A stretch of DNA of 28,182 nucleotides from Anaerolineae bacterium (GCA_003484265.1 DNDO01000249.1:1905-30086); one strand, 5' to 3'; numbered from the stretch's first letter, positions 1-8,861 are shown. The notes: a model not told the origin generated them from the letters alone. A program made the numbers and translations.

Positions 1-2
1 AA

Positions 3-815
3 TTATTTACTAAATCTTGGGTACGAACCCAGCACGCGCAGGGTCAAAGCGTATTCCCCCAAGTGCTCTAGTGCGTGTATTGAAACGTCATCATGCATCG
101 AGCCGATGAAATCAATGTAAAACAGATACTCCCACGGCTTGCCCTGCAACGGACGAGACTCGATCTTTGTCAGATCGATATCGCGCAATGCAAACACAGA
201 TATTGCCTTGAACAACGATCCCGGCTGATTTTTCAACGTGAACACAATGGATGTTTTCGCCTCATTCGTCGGGATGACTGATTCTCGCCCTATGGCGAGA
301 AAACGCGTATAGTTTTCCGCGTTATCTTCAATGCCTTCTTCGATGATTTGCATCTCATAAATTTCAGCCGCCCGTCTCGACGCAATAGCCGCCGTGTCAC
401 GTGCGCCAGACTCTTTGAGCATCTTGACGCTGCCTGCTGTATCATAAACGGGTTCAGGCTTTATCTCCAAATTCCGTAGATAAGCCGCGCACTGCCCCAG
501 TGCCTGCGGATGGCTGATCGCTTTTTTGATCTCGGACTTATTAACACCAGGCATTGTTATTAGGCAATGTTGTACACGTAAAAGATATTCGCCGATAATA
601 TGTAAATCATGTTGAAGAAGCAGGTCGTAGTTTTGATGAATGCTCCCTGCGAGCGAATTTTCAATGGGAGCAAGTGCAAAGTCGCTTTTGCCAGATGCGA
701 CTGAATCGAACATCGCATCGAAAGACTCGCACGGGACAGTTTCGACCTCGCCATAATAAGTAAAAACTGCCTGTTCACTGTACGCGCCGGGTTCCCCTTG
801 GAATGAGACTTTCAT
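3..815 (-). CDS. pheA: Prephenate dehydratase with C-terminal ACT domain
   Basis: The 270-residue protein converts prephenate to phenylpyruvate in phenylalanine synthesis in the cytoplasm. Residues 1-180 form the periplasmic-binding-like prephenate dehydratase domain, with the catalytic Thr-Arg-Phe motif at 170-172. An ACT domain follows from about residue 188, with NQPGSLF at 196-202 and the ESRP phenylalanine-binding motif at 219-222, so feedback inhibition by phenylalanine is expected. There is no chorismate mutase domain. The start is the ATG at 815, with GGAG five bases upstream; a longer frame from a GTG at 872 would overlap the upstream aminotransferase and has no family match. It lies 38 bases downstream of that aminotransferase and is probably co-transcribed with it. 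The length is normal for the monofunctional enzyme. Confidence 0.95.
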   Translation of the reverse strand: MKVSFQGEPGAYSEQAVFTYYGEVETVPCESFDAMFDSVASGKSDFALAPIENSLAGSIHQNYDLLLQHDLHIIGEYLLRVQHCLITMPGVNKSEIKKAISHPQALGQCAAYLRNLEIKPEPVYDTAGSVKMLKESGARDTAAIASRRAAEIYEMQIIEEGIEDNAENYTRFLAIGRESVIPTNEAKTSIVFTLKNQPGSLFKAISVFALRDIDLTKIESRPLQGKPWEYLFYIDFIGSMHDDVSIHALEHLGEYALTLRVLGSYPRFSK

Positions 816-827
816 GATTACTCCATC

Positions 828-846
828 GGGCGGGGAATCCCCGCCC
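828..846 (-). other. GC-rich hairpin between aminotransferase and pheA
   Basis: The arms 828-835 and 839-846 are perfect inverted repeats (GGGCGGGG/CCCCGCCC) with a three-base loop. The element fills the short gap just before the pheA ribosome site. No T-tract follows on the minus strand, so it is not a standard terminator. It may be an RNA-stabilising or partial-attenuation hairpin. Confidence 0.5.
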
Positions 847-853
847 TTACGAA

Positions 854-2032
854 TTACTGTCCTTCCGCCCACTCGACGATCTTTCTGAATCCGGCTTCGA
901 CATCTTCATCAGATGAAGCGATGGTCATACGGACAAAGCCTTCACCTTCCGCTCCAAATGCCGAGCCGGGGATGAGTCCTACACCTGCCTCTTCGAGTAT
1001 CCGTTCGCAGATTTCGATTGATGCCATCTTCAACGGACGAAAATCAAGGAAGAAATAAAACGCACCCTGCGGCGGGATGACAAGAACCTTCTCACTTTCC
1101 AATTCATGCGAGAGATGGATGACCAAATCACGACGGCGGGCATACGCGGCACGCATATTTGCAGTGACGTCCTGTATCACCGGGTCTGTGAGGGCGAATG
1201 CGGCAGCTTTTTGAATGAAGGGAGCCACGCAGGTAATGGAGTTTTGGCCCGCTTTCAAAGCGTTCTCTATTACAGCCTTGGGTGCGGCAAGAAACCCAAC
1301 ACGCCACCCGGTCATCGCATAGGATTTGGAGAGACTGTTGACGATCAACGTCCGCTCTTTAGCGCCGTCAAACGCTGCGGCGGAGGTGGGACGTTCGCCG
1401 TAATACATGCTTCCATACACTTCGTCGCTGATGATCCATAATTTATGTTCTTTGGCAAAGTCTTGTAACTTCTGCAAATATTCGCGTGAGGGATTTGCGC
1501 CTGTCGGGTTCGAGGGATAATTCAAGACAATGGCTTTTGATTTGGGCGTCAACGCATTCAGCCAAGAATCGAAATGAGGGATGAATCCATTTTCCGCGGG
1601 CGCAGGGACGCGGATCACATTCCCGCGCAACATGGTCCCCATGTTTTCGTGAGTTCCCCAGGAAGGGTCGGGGAGCAGGATGTCGTCGCCTGGATTTAAG
1701 ATCGCCTGCATCGCAAGATAGTAGGCGTGGATGCCCCCATGCGTCACCATGATTTCGGATGCAGGGTCATAAGTGACGCCTTCGTCACGCAAAAGTTTCG
1801 CGGCGATCGCCTGGCGTAATTCCATTGTGCCGATTGCTGGACCATAATGCGTCAGCCCATCCTGCATGGCTTTGAGGGCAACATTTATGATGGAAGGGTG
1901 TGTGTTGAAATCGGGGTCGCCCACCTGCAAGCCAATGAGTTGACGCCCGCTGGCTTTGAGGGCGTTGATGCGGTCTGAGAGGGAAACGGTCGGCGATTGG
2001 CGGACAAGTTCGAATTGTTGATTAAGGTTCAT
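854..2032 (-). CDS. Class I/II PLP-dependent aminotransferase (aspartate/aromatic or prephenate type)
   Basis: This 392-residue fold-type I aminotransferase has NPTG at 175-178, the SDEVY motif with the PLP-pyridine Asp at 203, and the Schiff-base lysine at 236 within SLSKSYAMTGWRVGF. Length and motifs fit the aspartate aminotransferase I-gamma/PatA-like group, cytoplasmic. It sits directly upstream of pheA on the same strand, so a role as aromatic or prephenate aminotransferase is attractive. That is inference: LL-diaminopimelate, alanine and aspartate enzymes share these motifs. The start ATG at 2032 has AGGA eight bases upstream. Confidence 0.88.
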   Translation of the reverse strand: MNLNQQFELVRQSPTVSLSDRINALKASGRQLIGLQVGDPDFNTHPSIINVALKAMQDGLTHYGPAIGTMELRQAIAAKLLRDEGVTYDPASEIMVTHGGIHAYYLAMQAILNPGDDILLPDPSWGTHENMGTMLRGNVIRVPAPAENGFIPHFDSWLNALTPKSKAIVLNYPSNPTGANPSREYLQKLQDFAKEHKLWIISDEVYGSMYYGERPTSAAAFDGAKERTLIVNSLSKSYAMTGWRVGFLAAPKAVIENALKAGQNSITCVAPFIQKAAAFALTDPVIQDVTANMRAAYARRRDLVIHLSHELESEKVLVIPPQGAFYFFLDFRPLKMASIEICERILEEAGVGLIPGSAFGAEGEGFVRMTIASSDEDVEAGFRKIVEWAEGQ

Positions 2033-2076
2033 GAATTTTTCCTATGATTAAGTTTTGGAATTATAACTCTCCTAAT

Positions 2077-2132
2077 GTCATTGTGAGGAGCGTTCGTCGC
2101 GAAAATATTTCCGCCAAAGCTGGGGATTGCTT
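2077..2132. repeat. Probable decayed interspersed palindromic repeat
   Basis: The stretch begins GTCATTGTGAGGAGCG and ends GGGGATTGCTT. It resembles the short 'GTCATTGCGAGGAGCG ... GCAATC' elements I recall from intergenic regions of several bacterial genomes. The middle is degenerate and no second copy of this version occurs in the window, so the assignment rests on recalled pattern. It explains most of the gap between the aminotransferase start and the tpx terminator. Confidence 0.35.
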
Positions 2133-2181
2133 ACCAAATCGGCGTTTTAGCGTCAGGGTTCGCAAAGACGGAACCCAATAT

Positions 2182-2208
2182 AAAAAGCCCCCGCATTTAC
2201 GGGGGCTT
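2182..2208 (-). terminator. Rho-independent terminator of tpx
   Basis: On the minus strand the stem AAGCCCCCG/CGGGGGCTT (2200-2208 with 2185-2193) has a six-base loop and is followed by five T residues. It begins seven bases after the tpx stop codon and separates tpx from the aminotransferase-pheA pair. Confidence 0.9.
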
Positions 2209-2214
2209 GATTAT

Positions 2215-2739
2215 TTATCCGAGCGCTTTCTTTGCTTCACCGATCACTTCGTCGTAATCAGGTTGCTGACCAAGGACGGGCAAATAATTGACATAAGTCA
2301 ACCTGCCATCGCGGTCAACGATGAAGACCGAGCGGCGAAGATAGCGTCGTTCTTTTATTAGCACGCCATATTTGATTCCAAAATCCGCGTCGATAACGTC
2401 GGACACCATCCTGACCTTATCCACGCCTGCAGCGGCACACCAACGTTTTTGCGCAAAGGGGAAGTCTGTGCTGACGGTATAGATCACAATATCATCGCTT
2501 AGGTTGGATGCTTCCTTATTGAAGCGGCGGGTCTCTGTATCGCATGTGTCCGTATCAATGGAAGGCACGGCACACAGGATGATAACCTTGCCCTTTGATT
2601 CCTGGATTGGGTTCACGGTTCCCCAACCCGTAACAACGGAGGTAAATTCGGGAGCCTTATCCCCCACCTTTACTTCATCGCCGATAAGTGTGGCGAAATT
2701 ATCACCGATCTTGAAAACATCGTTTCTTTCAGTTGGCAT
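2215..2739 (-). CDS. tpx: Thiol peroxidase (atypical 2-Cys peroxiredoxin, Tpx type)
   Basis: This 174-residue peroxiredoxin reduces hydrogen peroxide and organic peroxides using thioredoxin. The peroxidatic cysteine is Cys66 in PSIDTDTCDTETRRFN, matching the Tpx signature. The resolving cysteine is Cys101 in DFPFAQKRWC, at the spacing of E. coli Tpx. Both catalytic cysteines are therefore present, and the length is typical. The ATG at 2739 follows AGGAG by nine bases. The gene stands alone, with its own terminator downstream and a divergently transcribed aldolase upstream. Confidence 0.95.
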   Translation of the reverse strand: MPTERNDVFKIGDNFATLIGDEVKVGDKAPEFTSVVTGWGTVNPIQESKGKVIILCAVPSIDTDTCDTETRRFNKEASNLSDDIVIYTVSTDFPFAQKRWCAAAGVDKVRMVSDVIDADFGIKYGVLIKERRYLRRSVFIVDRDGRLTYVNYLPVLGQQPDYDEVIGEAKKALG

Positions 2740-2918
2740 TCTTCATTTCTCCTATAAGTTGGTGAGGTTATTAAACCACAGGTTGATTAATTTTCCACAT
2801 GAGAATGCAATAAAAGACTCAAAGAGAGTTCCCATAAAAGAAGAACAATTTCGGACGGAAGCAGGTATGATGTAAGGGCGAAGCGAAAATCACAATCCCG
2901 AAGCACAGAGGTGAATTC

Positions 2919-3683
2919 ATGTTTATCCGGCCCAATAAGACAAAAATCAAACTCCAGCAGGGTCTGCCTGCCTACGGGGTGATCTCCACATCCGACGACC
3001 CTCAACTTGCCGAACTCTTCGGCTTAGCTGGCTTCGATTACTACATGCTAGATGCTGAGCATGGCCTGATCGACCCAGCCCAAGCCGTCAACGTAATTCG
3101 TGCCTGCGAACGGGTTGAGATGACGCCCCTTATCCGCATCGGACCTAGGGACCCGAAACTGGTCCTGCAATATCTTGATGCAGGGATGATGGGAATCATG
3201 ATGCCCGGGCTTGAGTCTGTTGAGGATGTAAAGATGCTTGTGGATGCCGTAAAATACCAACCAGTCGGCAAACGCGGTATGGGCGTCTCCCGCGCTTCAG
3301 CTTACACAGCTTACAGCGGCGCCTCTGCGCCAGACTACATCAAGCTTTCCAATGAGAATACCATGGTCATCATCCAATTCGAGGATGAAAAACTCATCCA
3401 AGACTTCCCTGCCATGTGCGCTGTCAAAGGCTTGGACGCGTGCATCATCGGTCCGCGCGACCTTTCGCTCAACATGGGTTTCCCCGACGGACACAACCAT
3501 CCTGAAATCCAAGCCGTGATCGATCAAGCCATAATGATAATGAAGGATGCAAAGATCTCAGCAGGCATCACTGCCGGGTCTAGAGCCGACGCCGCCAAAC
3601 AGCTTGCACGCGGCGCAAACATGATCCTCGCCGCATCGCAGTCATTGATATTTTCCGGCTCGAAAGAGTTTTTGCCGGAATAG
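2919..3683 (+). CDS. HpcH/HpaI-family class II pyruvate aldolase
   Basis: This 254-residue cytoplasmic TIM-barrel aldolase belongs to the family of 4-hydroxy-2-oxoheptanedioate aldolase, 2-keto-3-deoxy-L-rhamnonate aldolase and related enzymes, which split 2-keto-hydroxy acids to pyruvate and an aldehyde with a divalent metal. Visible motifs are DAEHG at 45-49 (catalytic His48), the metal-binding Glu155 in IIQFEDE, and GPRDLS at 179-184 with metal ligand Asp181. The exact substrate cannot be read from the sequence. The start has GAGGTG five bases upstream. The next gene, mannose-6-phosphate isomerase, follows after 51 bases; shared transcription is possible but there is no functional link that I can defend. 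Confidence 0.87.
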   Translation: MFIRPNKTKIKLQQGLPAYGVISTSDDPQLAELFGLAGFDYYMLDAEHGLIDPAQAVNVIRACERVEMTPLIRIGPRDPKLVLQYLDAGMMGIMMPGLESVEDVKMLVDAVKYQPVGKRGMGVSRASAYTAYSGASAPDYIKLSNENTMVIIQFEDEKLIQDFPAMCAVKGLDACIIGPRDLSLNMGFPDGHNHPEIQAVIDQAIMIMKDAKISAGITAGSRADAAKQLARGANMILAASQSLIFSGSKEFLPE

Positions 3684-3734
3684 GGCTCTGGTAGTATCTT
3701 CCATAAGCAGGCGAACACCATTACAATCCTCAAC

Positions 3735-4682
3735 ATGACACAACTCAGCACATTCCTCAAGTTGACCCCTGTTTACCGCGATTACGTCTGGGGCGGGGAG
3801 AAACTGCGCCCTGGACACTACCCTACTGCCGAAGCATGGGTGGTCTGGGAGAACGACATTATCGAATCGGGTTCATTGGCAGGGGAAACACTCGGCGATG
3901 TTTCAATGCAATTTGGTGAGGCCCTTCTGGGCTCAAAGGCAATGTCGCGCACGGGGATGCGTTTCCCATTGCTGATTAAGATTCTCGATTGCGCGCAATG
4001 GCTGTCCTTGCAGGTGCACCCCAACGATGAACAGGCAATCGAGCTGGAGGGCGCGGGTCAATTCGGGAAAACAGAAGCCTGGCACATCTTAGAATCAAAC
4101 CCTGATGCAAAACTCATAGCGGGCATAAAACCGAACACGTCGCCCGAGGCGCTGGCTAATTCGATCCGCAACGGGAGCATCGTAGACCATGTCCAATATG
4201 CGGACATCAAACAAGGCGATACGATCCTCATGCCAGCGGGAACGTTGCATGCGCTTGGACCAGGCTTGCTCGTCTACGAGGTACAACAGACCTCCGATTG
4301 GACCTATCGCGTCTTTGATTGGGGGAGGATTGCTTCTAACAAACGACCTTTGCATATCGAGAAGTCTATCCACGTGACACGCGCCGACTTCACGGCTCCA
4401 ATCACGCGGATGCCTGATGCGGGTGACGGGACTCGACATACACTAGCGCAGTGCGATTACTTCACGCTCGAAATGTTGTCTGCCGAGGCAAATGTCATTG
4501 CGCTGGACACTCAGAAAGAATCATTCCATGCGGTGACCGTCATCAAAGGGAAGGCGTTGTTGAAAACAGCGAACGATCAGATTGAGTTGGATAAATTCCA
4601 AACGGCAGTCGTCCCTGCGCAAGTGGGGGTCTATGAGTTTTGTCCGCTTGGGGATTGTCGTGCGTTGAAGGCAAGTGTATGA
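3735..4682 (+). CDS. manA: Mannose-6-phosphate isomerase, class I (short form)
   Basis: This 315-residue cupin-type zinc enzyme interconverts mannose 6-phosphate and fructose 6-phosphate in the cytoplasm. The zinc ligands expected for type I isomerases are visible: Gln93 and His95 in LQVHPND, Glu114 in KTEAW, and His172 in PAGTLHALG. The length matches the short Bacillus-type enzymes rather than the roughly 390-residue enterobacterial form. No clear Shine-Dalgarno sequence precedes the ATG at 3735, so the start is less certain, although the N-terminal residues LTPVYRDYVWGG align with the usual family start. It converges with the MFS gene on the other strand, with no obvious terminator between them. 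Confidence 0.9.
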   Translation: MTQLSTFLKLTPVYRDYVWGGEKLRPGHYPTAEAWVVWENDIIESGSLAGETLGDVSMQFGEALLGSKAMSRTGMRFPLLIKILDCAQWLSLQVHPNDEQAIELEGAGQFGKTEAWHILESNPDAKLIAGIKPNTSPEALANSIRNGSIVDHVQYADIKQGDTILMPAGTLHALGPGLLVYEVQQTSDWTYRVFDWGRIASNKRPLHIEKSIHVTRADFTAPITRMPDAGDGTRHTLAQCDYFTLEMLSAEANVIALDTQKESFHAVTVIKGKALLKTANDQIELDKFQTAVVPAQVGVYEFCPLGDCRALKASV

Positions 4683-4721
4683 TTTATATCCAGATTCACA
4701 CCGGGGAGTGTATTCCGAATT

Positions 4722-5909
4722 TTATAATGCAGTCACTGAAGCAGGTTTATAAATTAAATTTATATACGCATATACCACCACAAACACCATAACAACCGAA
4801 CCCATATACCCAGGCGCGGAAGGGTTGAACGCACCAAGGAGATAACTTGCCACAGCAGGCATCACGATGCGTGTGGCGCTTTCTAGTCCTGCACCAAAGC
4901 CAAGCATGCCGCCGACCTCATCTGGGGTAACGGCTTTGCTGATTGCAGAGTTGATTAACGCGTTGAAGGAACCCGCACCAACTGCCATCGGAAACATCGC
5001 AACGAGCAGGAGCGGCACAGATGGGACAACTGCCCAACCGATCATGCCGACCAGGGTAAATGCGAGGAACGTAACCAGCAAATTAGATTCCTTGAAACGC
5101 GCCGAAAGCGGTCCGATAAAACCACCCTGCATGATGACAAGCACAACACCAATATAGGCAAGGATGTATCCTGTTTGTTGTGCGCCTAATCCAAATTTAT
5201 ACAAAACGTAAAGCGGGAAAACTGTTTGGAACGAATTGAAGGCAATCGCAAAACCGAAACGAACCCAAAGTAACGAGCCAACAACCGGGCGTGCCAAAGC
5301 TGCCAATAAAGCGGTGATCGAAACTTCTGCTTTTCTCTGCGACATTATTTCCGCACGACGTTCCTCGGTCAGCGATTCGGGAAGGAAGAAGAAAACCGTA
5401 AGTAGATTCACGAACGCCAATCCAGCAGCAACAAAGGAAGGCACAGCAAATCCATATACGCTCAGGGCGCCACCAATTGCAGGGCCAAGAATAAAACCTA
5501 TGCCGAATGCCGCGCCGAAGATCCCCATGCCGCGCGCGCGATTCTTTTCATCGGTGATATCAGAGATATAGGCTTGTGCGACAGAGATATTCCCTGCCGT
5601 GAGACCTGAAAGTAAACGACTGGCAAACAACATCCAAAGCGAGTTTGCGAAGCCGAGGATGAGCAGACCGATGAATGTCCCAAAGATGCTGATGAGAAAA
5701 ACGGGACGGCGTCCGTAGCGGTCTGATAGTCGACCGAGGATCGGCGCTCCGATCATTTGCATCATGGCATAGGAGGAGACAAGCAATCCTGTTTGGAACT
5801 CCGTTGCACCAAATGAATCCGCGTAAAAAGTTAAAAGCGGAATGATCAGCGCGAAACCCAGCATGTCGATGAGCACGACGAATCCGACATTCAATAATCG
5901 TTTGTTCAT
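4722..5909 (-). CDS. MFS transporter, TetA/multidrug-exporter-like (12 TM)
   Basis: This 395-residue integral membrane protein has about twelve hydrophobic segments. The MFS motif A, GRLSDRYGRRPVF, lies between TM2 and TM3, and a motif-C-like stretch (FGIGFILGPAIGG) is in TM5, which is typical of proton-coupled drug antiporters such as TetA. The exported compound is unknown. The start was set to the ATG at 5909 because AAGGT lies eight bases upstream and the preceding residues of the longer frame (from 5942) run through the upstream terminator. It follows the ABC operon on the same strand but is separated from it by that terminator. Confidence 0.85.
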   Translation of the reverse strand: MNKRLLNVGFVVLIDMLGFALIIPLLTFYADSFGATEFQTGLLVSSYAMMQMIGAPILGRLSDRYGRRPVFLISIFGTFIGLLILGFANSLWMLFASRLLSGLTAGNISVAQAYISDITDEKNRARGMGIFGAAFGIGFILGPAIGGALSVYGFAVPSFVAAGLAFVNLLTVFFFLPESLTEERRAEIMSQRKAEVSITALLAALARPVVGSLLWVRFGFAIAFNSFQTVFPLYVLYKFGLGAQQTGYILAYIGVVLVIMQGGFIGPLSARFKESNLLVTFLAFTLVGMIGWAVVPSVPLLLVAMFPMAVGAGSFNALINSAISKAVTPDEVGGMLGFGAGLESATRIVMPAVASYLLGAFNPSAPGYMGSVVMVFVVVYAYINLIYKPASVTAL

Positions 5910-5928
5910 TATATTTACCTTATATACA

Positions 5929-5956
5929 AAGGTGCGAGGCATCTGCCTCGCACCTT
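5929..5956 (-). terminator. Terminator of the ABC transporter operon
   Basis: A 13-base perfect inverted repeat (5929-5941 with 5944-5956, AAGGTGCGAGGCA and its complement) is followed on the minus strand by TTTGTATAT. It lies 24 bases past the ATPase stop codon and 20 bases before the MFS start codon. The strong stem favours termination, but the T-run is short, so some read-through into the MFS gene is possible. Confidence 0.75.
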
Positions 5957-5979
5957 AACGAATCAGCGATAAATTTATT

Positions 5980-7038
5980 CTACAACAACCAACATGCCTC
6001 CACTGGGAAGTTGAACTCGAAGACATCGCCTTCTTTTGGGATTTTCATATTACGCTGGTTGAAGACATCTATCGAAACCCTCACGCCGTCCACGTCCACG
6101 CCGAGGCGGATAATGGCGCCAAGATAGTTGACGTTGTACACTTTGCCGTGCAGGTTGTTGTTACCTTCCTTGTGGCCAGCTGTTATCTCTTCGGGGCGAA
6201 TGGCGAGGTGTTTCATTGAGCGCAATTGCTTTTCCTTGTCGCCTACCGTGATCGTCTGGCTGCCCACCTTGACCAATCCTTTTGTCATATCGACCACGTC
6301 AATGCGAATCAAATTGATCTGCCCGACAAACTTGGCAACAAAATCTGTGGTCGGGTAATTGTAAATATCGAAGGGTGTTCCGGTCTGCTCCATAAGACCA
6401 TGACTCATAACGACAATACGGTCGGAGATGGAGAGCGCCTCCTCCTGGTCGTGCGTGACATAGATCGTGGTGATGCCCAGCCGCTGTTGAATGCGTCGTA
6501 TCTCCTGTCGCAAGTCCACGCGGATCTTGGCGTCGAGTGCAGAGAGAGGCTCATCGAGAAGCAAAACCTGGGGACGAATGGCAAGCGCTCGGGCGAGAGC
6601 GACGCGCTGTTGTTGTCCGCCGGAAAGTTGGTAGGGGTAACGGTCGCCATATTGTTTCAGTTGGATCAATTCAAGCATTTCCTCAACCCGTTGTTTGATC
6701 GCGTCCCGTTTTTCCTTGCGCACCTGCAGACCAAACCCGATGTTTCCCGCAACAGTCATGTTTGGGAATAACGCATAAGACTGGAAGACCATGCCCACAT
6801 TGCGCTGGTTGGGAGCCTTGTTCGTTATGTCGTTACTGTCCAGGGTGATCGAACCGGTAGTGGGAATTTCAAATCCGCCGACCATGCGCAGGGTTGTTGT
6901 CTTGCCGCACCCGGACGGACCCAGAAAGGAAATGAATTCACCCTGTTGTACATCCAGGTTGAAATCCTGAACCGCCAGGGTCTGATCTTTACCTGACCCA
7001 TAGACTTTGGAAATGTTGGAAAGTTTCAAGTATGCCAT
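5980..7038 (-). CDS. ABC transporter ATP-binding protein, PotA/FbpC-like with TOBE domain
   Basis: This 352-residue ATPase energises the two permeases encoded just upstream. Walker A GPSGCGKTT is at 40-48, Q-loop Gln86 in QSYALFP, signature LSGGQQQR at 138-145, Walker B VLLLDEP at 158-164, D-loop SALD, and switch His196 in THDQEEA. Residues from about 275 to the end form a TOBE-type regulatory domain, as in the polyamine, iron, sulfate and maltose importers (CUT1/PotA type). No clear ribosome site precedes the ATG at 7038, which lies 22 bases after the permease stop, so translation may depend on the upstream gene. The imported compound cannot be deduced. Confidence 0.92.
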   Translation of the reverse strand: MAYLKLSNISKVYGSGKDQTLAVQDFNLDVQQGEFISFLGPSGCGKTTTLRMVGGFEIPTTGSITLDSNDITNKAPNQRNVGMVFQSYALFPNMTVAGNIGFGLQVRKEKRDAIKQRVEEMLELIQLKQYGDRYPYQLSGGQQQRVALARALAIRPQVLLLDEPLSALDAKIRVDLRQEIRRIQQRLGITTIYVTHDQEEALSISDRIVVMSHGLMEQTGTPFDIYNYPTTDFVAKFVGQINLIRIDVVDMTKGLVKVGSQTITVGDKEKQLRSMKHLAIRPEEITAGHKEGNNNLHGKVYNVNYLGAIIRLGVDVDGVRVSIDVFNQRNMKIPKEGDVFEFNFPVEACWLL

Positions 7039-7059
7039 GTCTATTCTCGCTTCATTGAG

Positions 7060-7893
7060 TTAGTGTGCGCCTGCGGCCTGCCCCTGTTCGCCGGTCACAA
7101 GTTGGATAATTCCCATCGCGCCCCACGTAAGCAGGAAGGCTATGAACGATAGTGCGGCTGGTTCATAGGCGCGGTGCTGTCCCAACAGGAAGAGGTAGGG
7201 ACCGAACGCGTCCACACCAAGGAACGACGCCAGCACCACTTCGCCGACAACAATGGCGAAGGTCAATAACGCGCCGCTCAGCAACGCCGACCGTAAATTT
7301 GGAAGGATCACGCGCCACATGATCGTAACCCAGCTGGCGCCGAGGCTTTGCGCAGCTTCGGTCAGCGTGCGAACGTCCACTGTTCTCATCCCGGTATCCA
7401 CCGAGCGGTACATATACGGCAGAGCCAGCACCATATAACCCGCCACCATCAAAACATCAGTGCCGATCTCGAACGTAGTCAGGGCTTCAAGAAACACAAT
7501 ATCGGTGAAGGGAATTTTGAACGGTGTGCTGTAAACCCGGATCAACCCAAAGACAAGGATGATCGCCGGAATGACGAAGGGCATGAGCGTGATGAACTCC
7601 ACGATGCGGCGCGCTTCCGGCACGCGCAGTCGAATCCAATAGGCGGTTGGCACGATCAAAATCACACTAGCAATAATCGTTGCAACCGCCAAAATATTGG
7701 ATGTCAAAAAAGTATCAAGGAATCTGCCGTCGGAAAACGCCACCTGATAAGCCTTGAGACTGATCTTGTCACGTTCCATGCGCAGGGAGAAATCCAATGT
7801 GGCATACAGCGGCATGAAAAAATACAAAATGCCGATCACAAACCAGACCGAGCTCCAAAGGGGGAATTTCCGTAATCGTAAAGAAAGATTCAT
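7060..7893 (-). CDS. ABC transporter permease (PotC/second permease type)
   Basis: The 277-residue inner-membrane permease has about six TM helices and the cytoplasmic EAA loop near residue 190 (LTEAAQSLGASWVTIMWRVILP), which docks to the ATPase. The start is the ATG at 7893: AAGGTGG stands six bases upstream, and ATGA overlaps the stop of the preceding permease by four bases, showing translational coupling. A GTG at 7902 would lie inside the ribosome site and was not used. It is the third gene of the binding protein-permease-permease-ATPase operon. Confidence 0.9.
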   Translation of the reverse strand: MNLSLRLRKFPLWSSVWFVIGILYFFMPLYATLDFSLRMERDKISLKAYQVAFSDGRFLDTFLTSNILAVATIIASVILIVPTAYWIRLRVPEARRIVEFITLMPFVIPAIILVFGLIRVYSTPFKIPFTDIVFLEALTTFEIGTDVLMVAGYMVLALPYMYRSVDTGMRTVDVRTLTEAAQSLGASWVTIMWRVILPNLRSALLSGALLTFAIVVGEVVLASFLGVDAFGPYLFLLGQHRAYEPAALSFIAFLLTWGAMGIIQLVTGEQGQAAGAH

Positions 7894-8777
7894 CTCAACC
7901 ACCTTTCAGAGAATTTCTGAAGCCATGAATAACCCGCCAGTGAAATAGCCATGATAAACACCATGCCCATCGCCATGGCATAACCCAAATTCGGATTATG
8001 AAGGACATCGCCTCTTATCTGCGCCCCGATCTGGATCGTGATAATGGGCAGGGCACCACCCGTCAGCGCATACGCCGTGGCATACGCACCAAAGGCGTTC
8101 CCAAACAACAGGATCATCGAACCCAATATCGACGGGAGCAGGATCGGCAGGGCGATCCGCCACCAATATTGAAAAGTGCTTGCGCCGAGATTTTCCGCCG
8201 CCTCACGCCATTCGCGCTTGAGACCATCCAGCGCGGGCGTCATAATTAACACCATCAGCGGGAATTGGAAATACATATAAGTAATTGCCAATCCCAAAAA
8301 GCTGTAAAGCGTGAAACCGGTTTGATAGATCTCAACCCCAAATACATTTTTCAAAATGGCGGTGACAAAACCCGTCCTCCCCAATGTCGCTACAAAGGCA
8401 AAAGCCAGAGGCACGCCGGCGAAGTTCGACGCCACCCCTGAGAACGTGATCATGGCTGTGCGGAATGGTCTCGGCAAGCCTCCGACAGTCACAGAATACG
8501 CGAGAAGAAAACCGAAGATGCCGCCTCCCAGCGCTGTGACAGAACTGATCTGAATACTTAACTTATATGCGTTAACAATGAACGGCGTGGTGAACAGTTC
8601 GGCTATATTTTTGAGGGTGAAATTACCGTCGGCATCCAAAAAACTCCCCGCAAGCAACCCAAGCGACGGCAGGAGGATGAATAATAACGCGAACAGGAAA
8701 AAAGGGACCAGTCCGATCCATTTCCCCAGGAACGATCGTATATGGTGTTTTTGGGCAGGGAGTGTTAATTGAGCCAT
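7890..8777 (-). CDS. ABC transporter permease (PotB/first permease type)
   Basis: The 295-residue permease has a short basic N-terminus, about six TM helices, and an EAA loop at roughly residues 190-220 (REAAENLGASTFQYWWRIALP). It pairs with the permease encoded downstream to form the membrane channel. GAGGAG lies eight bases before the ATG at 8777. The gene begins 84 bases after the binding-protein stop codon; the gap holds a strong hairpin that probably lowers expression of the membrane parts relative to the binding protein. Confidence 0.9.
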   Translation of the reverse strand: MAQLTLPAQKHHIRSFLGKWIGLVPFFLFALLFILLPSLGLLAGSFLDADGNFTLKNIAELFTTPFIVNAYKLSIQISSVTALGGGIFGFLLAYSVTVGGLPRPFRTAMITFSGVASNFAGVPLAFAFVATLGRTGFVTAILKNVFGVEIYQTGFTLYSFLGLAITYMYFQFPLMVLIMTPALDGLKREWREAAENLGASTFQYWWRIALPILLPSILGSMILLFGNAFGAYATAYALTGGALPIITIQIGAQIRGDVLHNPNLGYAMAMGMVFIMAISLAGYSWLQKFSERWLR

Positions 8778-8808
8778 TCTTAATTCTCCTCAGAGCCGTG
8801 TTGTTGAA

Positions 8809-8838
8809 GCGAGACCCCGCCAGTTGGCAGGGTCTCGC
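8809..8838 (-). promoter_or_regulatory. Intra-operon hairpin after the binding-protein gene
   Basis: The arms GCGAGACCC (8809-8817) and GGGTCTCGC (8830-8838) pair perfectly, with an inner GCC/GGC stem. No T-run follows on the minus strand. Position and form match the mRNA-protecting hairpins often found between binding-protein and permease genes, where they keep the first cistron's message in excess. Confidence 0.65.
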
Positions 8839-8861
8839 AATTGTAAAACGATATTAGTTGG

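Noticed and set aside
816..872. GTG-started N-terminal extension of pheA
   Set aside because: The extra residues are encoded across a GC-rich hairpin and overlap the aminotransferase; the ATG at 815 has a good ribosome site and the family's usual start.
2044..2361. Plus-strand 105-codon frame between the aminotransferase and tpx
   Set aside because: It runs through the tpx terminator and into tpx on the other strand, has no family resemblance, and its first part is repeat-like sequence.
2766..2806. Promoter TTGATT ... CAATAA for the HpcH/HpaI aldolase
   Set aside because: The spacer of about 19 bases and the weak boxes do not support a call.
4683..4721. Terminator between the converging manA and MFS genes
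   Set aside because: Only a four-base ACAC/GTGT stem is visible and there is no T-run, so a terminator cannot be supported.
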